Source: Melitaea cinxia (lineage: Eukaryota; Arthropoda; Insecta; Lepidoptera; Nymphalidae). Taken from it: a stretch of DNA of 64,000 nt. The translations under genes were made by a program, and so were the position numbers. The stretch is from positions 9,682,001-9,746,000 of the forward strand of contig NC_059406.1 in the NCBI RefSeq assembly GCF_905220565.1, read 5' to 3'. How positions within the stretch are numbered: position 1 is the stretch's first letter; every line of letters starts with the position of its first letter. Positions 11,107 to 24,060 of the stretch are shown here, in pieces. The notes beneath the pieces were generated by a model. It did not search any database. It saw only the letters and a program-made list of their open reading frames with translations, and had not been told where the DNA came from.

Positions 11107-11379
11107 TTTGAATATCATATCGAAAATTGACCGCTCCAGCGGGGATCGAAATCGCGTCTCCGACTGACCGTGTCGGCGCTCTAGCCAATTAAGCTATGGA
11201 ACGATATACCCGCTAGATCGAAATTTTTGATATGATGATTTTTATATTCGGTTTAAGCCATCATCATCGTCAGTCAGAGACGCGGGTTTGATCCCTGCTG
11301 GAGCGGTCATTTTTCGATACGATATTCAAAAATTTTTGGAATTTCCAATGTGTGGATAACACAAAAATAAAATCGTACA
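11107..11379 (-). mobile_element. tRNA-derived foldback element between 15-bp direct repeats
   Basis: A 273-bp insert lies between perfect copies of TTTCCAAAATACATT (11092-11106 and 11380-11394). The minus strand carries a tRNA-like unit: A-box TAGCTTAATTGG (about 11186-11197), an anticodon-like stem CCGAC/GTCGG and a damaged B-box. The outer parts form a ~65-bp imperfect inverted repeat (about 11104-11168 with 11269-11334), whose right arm keeps an intact B-box half (GGGTTTGATCCC). It looks like a tRNA-SINE that was copied back on itself. The anticodon loop lacks the universal T33 and the acceptor stem does not pair, so it is not a functional tRNA. Confidence 0.65.
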
Positions 11380-11394
11380 TTTCCAAAATACATT

Positions 11395-12503
11395 AAACAT
11401 GAAAAACCCTCCGCAATAGGCCTATTTTATCTTTTCTCGAATAATTTAATACGAATCTACAAATGATGTGCTCAAATTAATATTAGAAATGCCTATGCTT
11501 ACAAATTTAATACTAATATTAAATTGTGAAACAGCTTTGCCATTGCGTGCAATTTATTTTATTAATCATCTAATCTCTTCCCCGAAAACGTTAAATTGAT
11601 ATATCATAGCATTTCTATTTGATTATAATAAAACTAAAATGTGAATTATTTGTGCACACAAATAAATATGAGTCCGATTAAAAATATTTAATGACACTGC
11701 GATGAGAGAGACAACTACCACGAGAATCACTAGAAACCAAAAAAAGTAAGTACTATAGTTAGATAAATAATTTTTTTCTATCTGTGTATTTTTTGTACTT
11801 GTGTTTTTAAAGTATAATTTTGTACACTACAACGACTTTTCTTAGCACATTCCACACAGGTAAAATCGGGATAAATCGCTAAAGGCTAACAGTTCGTTAA
11901 TACTAGGTAAAGGCTTCCTTTCCTATTCAGGCAAGAGTTCCGGAGCTTAATAAACCACGCTGTTCAATGCATTTCACGAGAAGTCTTTTCTCAGAACTTA
12001 TTTGAAATATGGCAGTTTCTTTTTTTGCAAAATCTCCTTTTATCTACAACTCACGAATACGAATCACGCTTTTTGAAAATATGAACAGAATAGGCGTGAC
12101 AAAATGGGACACTGTAAGGTTGTAAGTAATAGGTGAAATTTGATAGTGAGAATAGCTAATATCTATCACCTCTATTACAATAATCTGAGGTCAGTTATAG
12201 AATTATTTTTCAAAATATAAATGCTAAATATTATTTTTCCATTCAAGAGATAAATAAATTAAAGCAATATGCTTATGCAAATTCCTCTTGAAAATCGTAA
12301 TGTAAATGCATCAATGCCCACGTTATTGATAGGTGGGACATAAATTTATGCAAATATGTTTTAGTAAGGGGCCAGCTTCATACTACCAAAAAAAGTAATA
12401 TTATTACTAAGTAACTAATAATAAGGTTTATTTTTTTTTTATTTGGAACACCAACAGCACATAAGACATTAAATGAGTACAAATTGTACATTTCGACTAA
12501 CCC
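11395..12503. other. AT-rich stretch with no recognisable gene
   Basis: No coding signal, RNA gene or recognised repeat. Confidence 0.4.
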
Positions 12504-12513
12504 ATTTACAGGT

Positions 12514-12689
12514 TACGGGCAGCAGCGTCTTCGGTGCGACAAAGCCAGTACTGCGGTCACCAATCCGCCTGCCCAGCGTGGTGACTATGGGCAAAACACA
12601 TGAGTTCACGTTGTTTTTGGCGTAAACTTGTGGAGGCCTATGTCCAGCAGTGGACTGTATAGGCTGTAATGATGATGATGATGATGATG
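12514..12689 (+). mobile_element. RTE-tailed SINE, 5'-truncated, with 10-bp target duplication
   Basis: Starts in the 'agcgtcttcggtgcgac' block and ends in the RTE-like 3' end 'aggcctatgtccagcagtgg' and a (GAT)n tail. ATTTACAGGT occurs immediately before (12504-12513) and after (12690-12699), a perfect target-site duplication that fixes both edges and shows insertion by target-primed reverse transcription. The junction base is ambiguous by one or two because the tail also contains GAT. Confidence 0.8.
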
Positions 12690-12934
12690 ATTTACAGGTA
12701 TTCGCATATGGTGGATAACACAGGTATGGTTCCATCAGAAAAGTCATAACAAAAGGTAATTGTTTTGTGTGAAAATAATATAAATCTAATCGGCAATTTA
12801 AATCTTTGATTTTAATTAAAAGTAACTGTTTGCTGCGAAACTAAAAAAACGAATTCAATGAAATTAACAAGTATTACAGCTTAGGGACACAAAAAATTGC
12901 TATTTTAGTCTAACTGTACATTTAGGTCCTCACT

Positions 12935-13620
12935 TCAGGCTATCGCAGTTTTGCTGGACATAGGCATCCCCAAGTACGCACCAGACATCCCAGTTATCCC
13001 CTGGGATCCTCATCCAGCCACCAGCGCCAATCTTACGTAGATCATCGATCAGCGGGATGGAGGGCGTCTCACATTGCGTTTGCCAAGACGCGGTCTCCAC
13101 TCCATAAGCACGTCTGCTCCAGCGACCATCGGTCCTGCAACACAGGTGACCAGCTTACTGCCACCTTAATTAACTAATTCAGAGTACTTACGTTAATCTT
13201 GACTCATTTTCGTTCTGTCGTGGATAGTTTCATTTCTGAAGACTTTAAGCTTATGAATTAGTCTCCTCACCAGTGTCCACGTATCAGCGCCTAACATTAA
13301 AACAGGCAGGACGCATTGCTCAAAGGCAATTTTGTCTTTAAGCTTTGCGAAATCTTAAAAGTGAAGACTCGACGAACGCCGCCTAGGAAAACCTTCCTAT
13401 CAGCTTCCTTCTCGAAGTTGTTTCGGTCTATTTGAATGGTGTGGACTAGGTAGACATAATCCTGGTCTCGATATACTTGGTTGTTAAACATAACTTTAGT
13501 TTTATCTAAATTCATACCGAGACTCGTCGGGTGCACTCGTTTATGCCACCCAGCATTTGGCCTAGCTCATTCAACGTCTCCAAAAAGATGATGATATCGT
13601 CGTTAGGTCCAGGAAGCACA
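12935..13620 (-). pseudogene. RTE-clade LINE relic, ORF2 C-terminal region
   Basis: The minus strand encodes, in broken frames, recognisable parts of an RTE-type reverse transcriptase downstream of the catalytic box. These are 'LGMNLDKTKVMFN' then a 'YVYLVHTIQ' block (13297-13536, related to the family's G-L-x-x-N-x-x-K-T-K and Y-L-G motifs), then a Trp/Arg-rich region, and the end 'GGWMRIPGDNWDVW' ... 'LGDAYVQQ' closing at TGA 12935-12937. Frames change at least twice and the spacer near 13160-13260 is degraded, so it is dead. Its last codons (G-[DE]-A-Y-V-Q-Q) are the sequence reused as the 3' tail by the SINEs at 12514 and 53306. The YADD part is not included. Confidence 0.7.
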
Positions 13621-14100
13621 AATACTGTACAGTGGCTTTGCGTTTTTTTGTGTAAAGGAACTGTTTTGATCGTATACTCAAGTCAAGATGATTTTTAGAA
13701 ATTATTGATTTTGTTTGGGTGGATTACATACGAAATCCGCGCGGTCACTGCAGAGTTAAAATAGATAGAAATTGCTCATTACATTTTATTAAAAAGATGT
13801 AAACAACGTTATATGATTAGTATTGAAAGAAAAAATACTACACTTATGTTGTGATATATGACTGAATTTAATCTACTGGCCTGAACTAACAATCGTACCA
13901 AAAGTATACAAAATTGATGGTTCTGATAAAAGAACAGATAACATCATCAATTAAGCTTTTATGAAAATAAAATTAAACCTAATGAGCAAAAATTGTTCCA
14001 GTGTGGTTCATTGTTTTTTTTTTTCTAATTTAAAATTTCCTAAGCAATACAAAATTAATTTTGATAAAAAGTAGACCCTAGACGTCATAGCTTTTTTTTT
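13621..14100. other. AT-rich spacer
   Basis: No gene or repeat family recognised. T-runs precede the LINE insertion. Confidence 0.4.
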
Positions 14101-14108
14101 TACTTTAA

Positions 14109-14612
14109 TACATACATACATGCATACATATATTCACGCCTCTTTCCCGTAGGGGTAGACAGAGACCACTTCTTTCCACTTGCTACGATCCTTACATACT
14201 TCTTTCGCTTCGTCCACTTTTATTATTCCCTTCATACATGCTCTTCGGTTTAGGGTACTCTTGACCTGGCCTTTTTTCAAGACGTCCCTTAATTGGTCTC
14301 GGAACGTCTGCCTAGGTCTACCCCTTCCAACCCTTCCATCCACAGTCGCCTTATACACTTTTTTCGTCAATCGTTCTTCACTCATTCTCTCGACATGACC
14401 AAACCATCTGAGCATACCTTTCTCAATTTTTGTCACTACATCTTCTTTCAGACCACAACGTTTCCTTATCTCACTATTTCTTATCCTGTCACTCAGTTTA
14501 ACTCCTATCATACTTCTTAATGCTCTCATCTCAACTGCATTTATTCTGCTTTCATGTTTCTTCTGCCATACCCAATTTTCACTTCCGTACATGAGTTTCG
14601 GAACCAACACCG
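14109..14612 (-). mobile_element. 5'-truncated LINE with 8-bp target duplication
   Basis: TACTTTAA flanks the insert exactly (14101-14108 and 14613-14620). Inside, on the minus strand, lie the coding tail (14134-14610), a very short 3'UTR and a (TATG)n 3' tail (14109-14130). Same family as 4328-4586. Confidence 0.8.
14134..14610 (-). pseudogene. LINE ORF2 C-terminal fragment (158 aa, uninterrupted)
   Basis: Open minus-strand frame encoding the region just downstream of the RT catalytic domain of an insect LINE. It begins LVPKLMYGSENW (typically 'L-Y-G-S-E-x-W'), then has 'AVEMRALRSMIGV', 'RIRNSEIRKRCGL', 'GMLRWFGHVERM', 'GRGRPRQTFRDQL' and ends PYGKEA. The YGSE-W...RW-GH...RPR order is characteristic of the C-terminal 'thumb/connection' part of RTE- and jockey-like LINE proteins. 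There are no stops, so the copy is young, but it lacks endonuclease and RT palm motifs because of 5' truncation. The first ATG is internal to the ancestral ORF. It is bounded by a perfect 8-bp target duplication. Confidence 0.8.
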
Positions 14613-14620
14613 TACTTTAA

Positions 14621-17036
14621 ACGTATAATTTTACAAGTTACATTTCTTACAAAGTTTTTCTTTTTATAACATTACAAAACCAGTGACGCTCGGCACTAAG
14701 CAACGTTATCTGGTTTTATTAATAAGAATTAACCAGAAAGGGTATAAAATTGGCATAACCATAAAACAAAACGATTCCAGAGCTCATATTACCGACCATT
14801 CGCTTTTATGCTTGGACCGAAACATTAATGTAGCGTAATAATATACATCGAATTTTAATGTATGCTTGTATTATGTCAACTTTGTTCGATTAACATTCAA
14901 ACTATTATTTATTTATAGTTTGCTAATTATCTCTGTCAGTTTGATGTAATAATAATACTACGAGCCGTTTTGAGTACCATAAAATTAAGATGTTATTATA
15001 ATATAAGCTAATAAGCACCAGTTGTTGTAATAAACGATAAGAAGTCAAATAAACTTGCAATCAATAGAACAATTAATAATACGTGGTAATCGACTAATTA
15101 CAATTCATTGTAATTTAACTTATAATAATATTTTAAACGAAATAAAGTAAAAGTTATTAATAAGTTTTTATTAAATTATTTTTAATATTTAATATATTTA
15201 CAAATAAAGTTTATGGTGAGGTAAGTAAGTGGTAAGCTTGCTCCATAATTTTTTCCCAGTATTTCATTTTATAATATCCTCAAAAACAATGTCTTAAAAT
15301 GGGTGATCGCGAAAATCCATCTGTCCGAACGTTTGGCAAAAATCCAATAAATTGTCGCAGACTTCGCCTGCCGTAAAATACCGTCTTGCTTACAAAACAC
15401 ACATTTCTATGAAATTTTAAATGAAATAGTTACTGCAATAATCTTTGTCATTTCAACGGGGTTTAAAAAAGTGGTAGTTCTACAGTACATTTTTATGTAT
15501 GTTTGCCTACAATTCTTTACCTAGCCCTTTATTAATTATTATTAATTCATTTAACAAATGAATTAACATTAAAAAAATAAACGGTTCGCTTACGTAATAC
15601 CGCTAACAATGATAATTGTAAGAAAAGGTTCATTTAAAAGTTTTCATGTTAGACCTTCAGGGTTTTTTTTAATTCTTATACATAAATTATTAATTTTGGT
15701 GAAAATACTTTCTTTGTTAAAGTGACAATAAAATACTCATTGAAATATTTTAGTAGTACTGTTAGATTAATAGTCCAATTGTGTATAATTTCTAAAATCG
15801 AAATAGATGCTACCTTCTAATACGTAAGTGTACGAGTATAACGTTTTTACCCCTAAAAAAATATTATTGATTTTCTTAAAATTTCTTCAAAACAAGAAAG
15901 ATTATAAAATTTATACCCTATAATCTTAACACGAAAATATATAACGTCTCAGAAAAGACAGCGCGGCGGTGTGTTTGGTAATGTAAGCACGTCTCGAGTC
16001 CTGCACATACGAGTTTGCTCATTACTTGCCGAATAAATTGAAAACTAGTACTAAATAAATAATAAGTGCCTAAAACGCTAGATATCCTTTTACCCTTTTT
16101 ATGTTTGTTTCTACATCAGTTCAAAAATAAGTCTTATTATACATACTACTAAGTCTAATGCAATTTACTCATATTAATACACTTTATTTGAATCCTATTT
16201 AACTCTCCGAATAAAATACATTGAAGTAACCTTAATTTATGGTCAAACACAACTAGGATGATGTGGGTATCTTTCAGTTTTATTGAGTATTTGGCTACAT
16301 TTTTAGCATCGAATCATTTATCAACGGAATAAATACCTTATAATTTTGAAGGAATGAACAATATAATTAGAAAACCTGTAAATGTATGGAAAAAAAACTA
16401 GCTGTACCTATTTCTGTTGATTTGCAATGGAACACTTACCTACCATATTTGCTATTCGGCTTTTTTTATTTCGATCGAATATTACGACGTCTAATATTTT
16501 ACTTTATTAATATAAAGAGAGACGCAGTAAACTGCAATTATGTTTCAAGAAACACATAAATATTTTTTGTAAACGGGAATATAAAATTGAAGCGTTCCTT
16601 TATACAGAGGACCGTCGTAAAAAAGATCACTGCATGAAATGATTTTATTACCAGAATCCTCCAGCTTCATGGATAGTGTTATACGGCAACAGTATAACTT
16701 TAGTTTGTTTATGCAATACTACCCTCATTGAATTTCGATACATAAACACATAGCCGTAGCTACCCATATAGATATACCCTTCTTACGGGAGGAAGGGTCT
16801 AAAAGCTATATCTAACTGACTTTGCAAAAAAATTGAATTTCAGACGAAATTAATAAGTTAAATATATAATTTTATAACAAATTGTAACACAGCTACAAAA
16901 GAATATGTACCTTTTCATTTAATAGGGTTTTATGTCCCACATATATATAAACAAAACTAATATTAAACTACACTTACATTGTTCTACTACAAAGCTTAAT
17001 GCAAAAATTCTTACAGATTTCTTTAAGGTTATTTTT
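14621..17036. other. AT-rich stretch with no recognisable gene
   Basis: About 2.4 kb without coding signal or recognised repeat. A slightly GC-richer patch lies at 15955-16010. Confidence 0.4.
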
Positions 17037-17157
17037 TTCCAGAAATCTACTCTTTTCCTCCCTTTCTCTTTTTCATTTTATCATATAGGCTCTCCCTCTT
17101 TTCCGCTCTCATGATTTTACTCTTTCTCTTGTTCCCTCTCCACACCCTCTTTTTTAA
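17037..17157 (+). repeat. Polypyrimidine (CT-rich) tract
   Basis: About 120 bp almost entirely C and T on + (for example 'cctccctttctctttttc' and 'ttccctctccacaccctc'). Such strand-asymmetric tracts can form triplex structures or be eroded microsatellites. No splice acceptor context with a following coding frame was found. Confidence 0.6.
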
Positions 17158-19143
17158 ATTTTGCTGTTGAATGAAGATAAGAAATTCGTAAAGATTCAGA
17201 TCCTTGTATCTTTTAATTTTATCTTAAGTGCAGTAAAAAATAAATTTGAAATTATCATTTGAAAAAATTCATTAAACTTATATGGTTAATGCTTATGTAT
17301 ATGAAATGTACATTCCACTTATTTTCTTTGCTCGAGGTCATCTCGAATGCAATCAAACTCTGAAAATAATAGAATTTCTTAAGAAAAATAAAAGTTATAA
17401 GTAAACTTAACTTATAAAAATATAAGAATCGGTTATGAAAGCAATATGTAGATAGTGGGTAAGTGCTACGAAGACGCCACTGTATCTATTGAACAGGACA
17501 AGAATTCTTTGGATTCTACGGGACTTTCCGCGATTAATATTTTGAAACTCCCGATATGATCATGGCACCGAAATATGGGGAATACGGAATATGTAAATAT
17601 GGAATTTTAAGTGTTCATAGTGACCGTGAAAGTTTTTTCTTAGAACAAAAAATAGTTTAATTATTGCAAAATTGCTACGAAGTATGTTAATTTTCATTTA
17701 TTACAAAACTTTCATCATTACTGTTAAATATGACATAATCTCGTAAATTACGAGTACATAAAATATATAAGATACATGGCCGCAGATGTGCGCTAATCAT
17801 TAAGTACTGGAAAAAATTCAATTAAGTCTTATACATCTTGCACCCATGTCTATATTTAAATTACAGTAATTAAAGTTTAAAAAAAAAACAACAATCTCTA
17901 TAAGAACTGCTGGTTCAGTATTTATTTTAGAAAATTCTAATTACATTGTTAATATAATAAGTAATTGTGATAAAGTCTCGAGTATCAGTAGTAAATTATA
18001 AAAAATATCATTATTATATTGATAAAATCAACTTTATAAAATTAACAAATTAAAATTTATAATAAAAAACCCATATTACCTTACTACCCATCGCTATTGA
18101 AGTAAAACAATTCATCGCACTTGTATTAAATTTCTTGTTCTAAAGCTATTGAAATACAAACTTAAAAGAAAACCAAGATGCAATAAATTCTGCGCGATAC
18201 TGTTTGTTGTTACACAAAACCAGTCTTGAAATCAATTTCTATTGCAATTTACTTTATACTTCAGTACGATAAACGATATTATTAGATTGTTTTCTTACGT
18301 GCTCAGCAAACAGAGGTTAACGTTTATTACTAGTTACTGAGCGGAGACCTATAAATTACAATAAAGCAACCTCCTATTATAGATTAAACTATTTTTATAC
18401 TGACAAGTTTATAATTACTATGGCAATCAAACCTAGGTTGCTTAACTAAAATGAAACAACTTTTTCGGATTTCATCGCGATTTATTAAGTTTTTTGATGC
18501 CTAATCCTCCCGTGACCATTATAGATTTGGTGGGCAAATCACGCTATCATTACAGCGTTCCTATATTCTATTAAAGAGTAACACGTGGAGACTTCAGGTT
18601 AGGTTAGGAATTTTTTTAATGTCAAATATATATTTGAAAGAAAAAAAATTACCGTTTTTTTTTTACTTTATTCAGTGCAATTAACAGGAAAAAGAACATT
18701 CCTTGTTCGAAACTGTGAAAATGGCTCCCGTTTTTTGTGTTTCAACCCCATCGCGTGTAGAATTGCGTGAGCCACTTCTTTTGGTAAAATACATAGGGGT
18801 GTAATCAATACGGTCTAAAATAAGAATATTATTGGACGTTACAATAGCAAAAAATTAAATTTGTAAAATCATTAGTTTTTCGCGACATTATGGAAACGTA
18901 AATTACAGCGTTAATTCGTAATTTAAAACACATATTATCAAAATATATTTATACCTATTTATTTATATATAGATATTGAAAATGAACCTTTTGTGGATTT
19001 GGCTATTATTCCGATGGAAACAGTAGCCGAGACTCAGATTCATGAATTTTTAGAGAACATTAGAGTGGAATTTTAATGTGATTGAAAAAAGTTATTACTT
19101 ACCTATACGTCAACTTAATGAATTAAGTCTGTATAACTTAAAT
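17158..19143. other. AT-rich stretch with no recognisable gene
   Basis: No gene or recognised repeat. Confidence 0.4.
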
Positions 19144-19354
19144 CTGGAGCAGCCAGACTGGGGAAGTACCTAGACCTTACAGAAGATAACAGCTAAATGA
19201 TGGTGATGGTAAGGTGACTAAAGCTCACGGGGGTCGGGTCGGCAACGCACTAGCGATGCTTCTGGTGTTGCAAGCATCTATAGTATACGGTAATCGCTTA
19301 CCATCAGGTGGGCCGTAGTACGCTTGTTTGCCGACCTAATTGTATAAAAAAAAG
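19144..19354 (+). mobile_element. LINE/SINE 3'-terminal segment with A-rich end
   Basis: 'gggaagtacctagaccttac', 'agaagataacagctaaatga', 'gatgcttctggtgttgca', 'taatcgcttaccatcaggtg' and 'tttgccgacctaattgtat' followed by A's. The same blocks, in the same order, occur antisense at 34113-34330. This ~200-bp tail is widespread in Lepidoptera. The parent element is not identified here. Confidence 0.65.
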
Positions 19355-22300
19355 TTTAGGAAATTTATAAAATTAATTTTAGTTTTTAAGAATTTGTATA
19401 TTTAAAATAGTTGAATAATAATCACAATAATAATACCCGTCGTCTATAGAAATGCAAGTACGGTAAGCAGCAGTTTTCTAAAACGTCAGAGAAGGTAAAG
19501 AATAGATACGTCAAATTGCTTCCTTTAGCCAGCTCGATTGGATTCTTTTCTTTGAATATCAAGCAGGAACGTGCCTCAATGTACTTGATGCCTCTTCGGA
19601 CGACACTGACTAAACGCTTTGGACCTTACAAAGATAACGTTCAACTAAAAGGGGTATAATGAGAATATACATATATGTAAGGTTTTTTAATAAAACTATA
19701 CACTAGACAATAATTATTAATCACAGTAATAACAATGATTTCGAAGAAATCTTACTGTTTTTGTTTTTGTTACTGTCTGTAACCATGTTATTGTTATCAG
19801 TATGTGGATGGATTAATGAAAGGTTAGCACTAAAACTACTGAACTACGAGTTACGGATCCTATCGCGATAGTAATACTATTGTTTTGTATACGCTTATTT
19901 CTGTTTGTTCATTGATATGGTTATAATGCTGACACTACAACTCGATAATATGAGGTGACTTACCATATCCCGCCCTCGTTAAAATTGCTTGGGGTACTTA
20001 ACTACTATAAAAATTATAAAATACTTATTACTTGCATACTCTATAAGTATAGACTTACTTACTTATTACTTATTAATTATAACTGTAATATTGATGATTG
20101 GTACATAATTGAAATTATTATACATGATTATTTTAATATATAATTGAATGAAAAATTATAAAAATCAAATGTCTAATTTATTTACTCTAAATGGGTTGAT
20201 ATATTTACTGATTCCTATACTATGGAACTGTATTCATATACTTATAGAATTAACAAAGCTTTATTATTAATATACATATATATGTACATGCAGCCTCAAA
20301 AAAAAATTAAACGCAAAGCCTTGGAATGGCGATGAATATACAATTTTCATATATTTCTCAATGTGTGCTTTATAAAAACATAATAAGAAAGTAATAACAT
20401 TGTTTAAACAGCAAACAATCCATACGTGTTGTTGAAAATATCTAGCGTCAACATTTCATCGTTTTACAACCAGAATTCCCCAGGATAACTTTTTTTTCTT
20501 TACTAAATTGTGAAACAAGAATATAAAATTTTGATATGATAGAGATATTTGTATGTAATTATTCCTGAGCTGATAAACGTAAAAATCAGAACGCAATTAA
20601 CGAAATGTGTTACAAAATGTGATATTAAATATTCCTCGCTTTTCAAATCAGAATAATATATCTCTTTAGTTTAGTTGTAAATTAATAAACGAAATTATTA
20701 CAAATGCATGTATCATTCATACATTATACGAAAAGTACCTTACAATATTTTGTGGCGTCTAAAGAACCCATTACAAGAAACAGCAATAGCTCTCTGCCGT
20801 TGTTCTAGAAGATGAAGATTACAAAAGCCTATCTCCGTAATGGTAGGTAAAACGGCCACTTCATGTATTACAAAAAAACGAGGCTCAGGAATACGCATAA
20901 GTAGAAAATGTCGTTGTAATGTACCTGATATCACACTGTGATCACACTGATATAATAATTATATAAAACTACTTCACAAAGAAAACAGATAAGTTGTAAC
21001 ATGTGTTATTATTTCAGGCTATGGCCTAGTATATTCAGGAAAGAAGCAACGGCCTTATGCTATAAAGATTAATGGAACAAGTATTAGTATAAGTAAAAAG
21101 TCAAGGTTCAACAACAATAATTAGTACAGAAATATGCTATAATAAACTTATTAAGTGCTCAAAAATATATACATATAAATTTGGTACAATTAAGAATTGG
21201 ATAATATCAAAAATATTAAAACTTAGTACGCAAATTAGGATGTTTGATTAATTATTGTTGTATAAAACCGACTGCATATCTACTGCCGTAGATTTTATAG
21301 ACCATAAAATTAACTATCGAGAAACTTACAAGCATACAACTCAGTTATAACTGTTTGTTGTTGAGTTTGTGTGATTTAAAAATTTCTTGCGAATATAAAC
21401 GAATATTAAATAATTCTTAAGCTCTCAGTTCAAAATTATTCATAATAATTTAAATTATTTACACTTACTCAATGCATAAAAATTAAAAGCAAAATGTATT
21501 ATTCCATTGTTCCATTCGCATGGCCAACTTGAGGGTAGTTTAACTAGTGAATCTACAAAAATACAGTGATTAAACGATGTTTAAATTAAAAAAAAAAAAA
21601 AATCAAATAAAACATATACCCGACCATTTCTATTACACGTATCGCTACGTACAAAATGTGTCAAAGTAATTGCTATGATACAAAAGAGGAGATATTTAGA
21701 AGAATAAAACATTATTTTCTCTTAAAGAACTTGTTCCTTCGTTAACGATAAATGGATTTGCTATGTATCAAGTTATCAACCGATCGCACTTCCTATATTT
21801 TTTCCTTTATTTATTTATACAATGTTTTTAACAAAACAAACAACAGCTGATTTGAATGCGGAACAATGTCAAATGAATATTTACATTTTAATCAGATCGA
21901 TGTCATGACAACAATATTTATTTACTTTTTATCCGAATCACACATGATATGTTTTTTATTTGGTTGTTTCTATTTCATAACTTGGTAATGCTTCTTAGTA
22001 ATCGATGCGGATGCCACAAATTCCTAAACCAATAAAATTATTTATACTGTTTATTTTATGCGTCGTAAATAAGTTCGTAAAATCCAACACATTCTATGTT
22101 TAAATTATATATATTTCTGCTTATATTTAAATAATTTTACTTGTACGTACGCGTACTACAGCTGTATTGCGCTTGTAGCCTGTCATTTTTCTGAAGCTTT
22201 AAGGTACCTACGTAAAGTATAACTAACTCCTTCAACGGCCACAGTCATAGCCTACAACACAAATGTCATGCCTGAAATAACATATTCAAAGTACAACTAT

Positions 22301-22689
22301 CGTATTCTAAGTTACCAACAAGTACGTCGTTGTTCAGGACGAAATTTTTCAACTTTGGTCTTATAAGTTTCAACAAAGAAGTTCTCTTTAAATTCGATTA
22401 AAGGGTACCGCAAGGCTGTTACAAAACTTTTAGAGAGAAAAGTGTCGTGATACAAACTTCTGAGTCCACCGGAGCTGTGTTACAGAAGTAGTATAAAGCC
22501 TAGCGCTTTCAGGATGTACAGTATGAACTTACTGTATTTTGTGAAACAATACTTTCTATACAAATACAGTCACATGTACATATATGAAAATTCGTATCGC
22601 GCTATATAACTGATAGTCCAGATTGGACATCACGTACACGACAGCAATAAATACATCTTTACACATGTTGCGTTTTAATTGATTTCAAA
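19355..22689. other. AT-rich stretch with no recognisable gene
   Basis: About 3.3 kb with nothing recognised. The minus frame 20740-20934 is the only ORF with a mixed amino-acid composition; it has no recognisable motif. Confidence 0.4.
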
Positions 22690-22973
22690 ATAATGTGTTT
22701 GCTCGCAAACGTAAAAAAACCGACTCCAATTATATTTACAAGTAATACGTAGGTAGATAAAAACAAGTCAAGTAAAATAGCATTATCTAAGATTACTCAA
22801 AAAGTAGTCATCAGACCTCTCTAATTTCATCGAGATCTGATTACAACTTTTGGAGTAATCTTTGATGATGCGTATTTTTTGACTATTTTTTTTTGTCTAC
22901 CTGCGTTGTATTACTTGTTGATATAATTGAAGGCGGTTTTTTTTCGTTTGTCTGCAAACACAATTATTTTCTT
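22690..22973. repeat. Foldback formed by two MITE 3' halves in inverted orientation
   Basis: The left arm (about 22693-22820) is an antisense 3' half of the AACCGACTTC MITE and the right arm (about 22840-22971) is a sense 3' half. Both outer ends are the 'caattat/tttgctcgcaaac' type terminus. The arms match over ~125 bp with scattered differences, forming a near-palindrome. Neither arm has the usual 5' end, so this is not two ordinary insertions side by side. Confidence 0.7.
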
Positions 22974-24060
22974 TCTTTCTATCTTTTTTATTTCTTTGTC
23001 TCTTTCTTTCATAGCCAGTTACGTTATGTATATCTAAGACACAGTTTTTTTTGAAGTAACACTTCTTTACACATAACCTGCTAAATGCATGACGAGAGCG
23101 TTACGAAAAGGTAATCGCGCGAGGTGAACGGAAGTTGAGAGGGAGATATAAGTTAGTGAAGATAGAAAGGGAGAGTTACGTTTTGTAAATTTTAGTTTAG
23201 TCATGTGGTCTAAAGCACACTCGTTTTTTTTTACGTATGAATATTGTATAAATATATAATAATTTAACATCTATTAAATATATCTTGTAAATATTTCATA
23301 AATGTAGATATCTACACAGATCTATATATATATATTGTGTATTGTAAACATATATGCATAAAGGTATGTATCATTTTAATCACTGTTCCACTGACACTAT
23401 ACATATACATACCTATATTATTTTGTATGATAATGATAAAACAGAATAGAAAAATAATTTACTGAACAAAAAACAATCAGTTCGCATCAAAATATTTAGG
23501 ATTTCCAAACTACGTAAAGATAGACTTGTTGTTAAGAATAACAATTATAGATAATTTAAAAAAAAAATTAAGAACCAAAAACAAGTTGGATAGTTCGAAG
23601 CTCTACCTACCCAAAATCTTTCAAACTTTATGACAATTTTAATTAAAGTTCATATAATATATCGCAAGCCAAATGAGTAAAAATAAAAGGAATATATTAT
23701 AAAATTAAGTTGTACGAAACCCTTGACGCGATAAATATAAGTTAACTTGGCCACTCTTTCAATTCACGATGTAAAGATTCATTGCTCCAAATTTTTAATA
23801 TCAATCCGAATGTTACTTTTATTAAATTTCTCGAGAGACTTCGGCAAAGATTCAATATTGATTGTTTGATGAAATATTTCCGTAATAAAATGAATGGCAA
23901 CTGTTCCGAATATAAAATATTCTTTCAAACTGTAAACAGATTTTTAGTACCTTATTTGATTTAACACTAGTAATGTGTAAAATTCATTTTAAAAAAAGAC
24001 ACGAAAGAAATAGCTTAATAAATAATATATCTAGGGCACTTAGTGATACATAGTGTAAAG
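22974..24060. other. AT-rich stretch with no recognisable gene
   Basis: CT-rich at 22975-23010, TA microsatellite around 23320-23336; otherwise nothing recognised. Confidence 0.4.

Noticed and set aside
20740..20934. Minus-strand 64-codon ORF with mixed composition
   Set aside because: No family recognised and no supporting context. Kept as non-coding.
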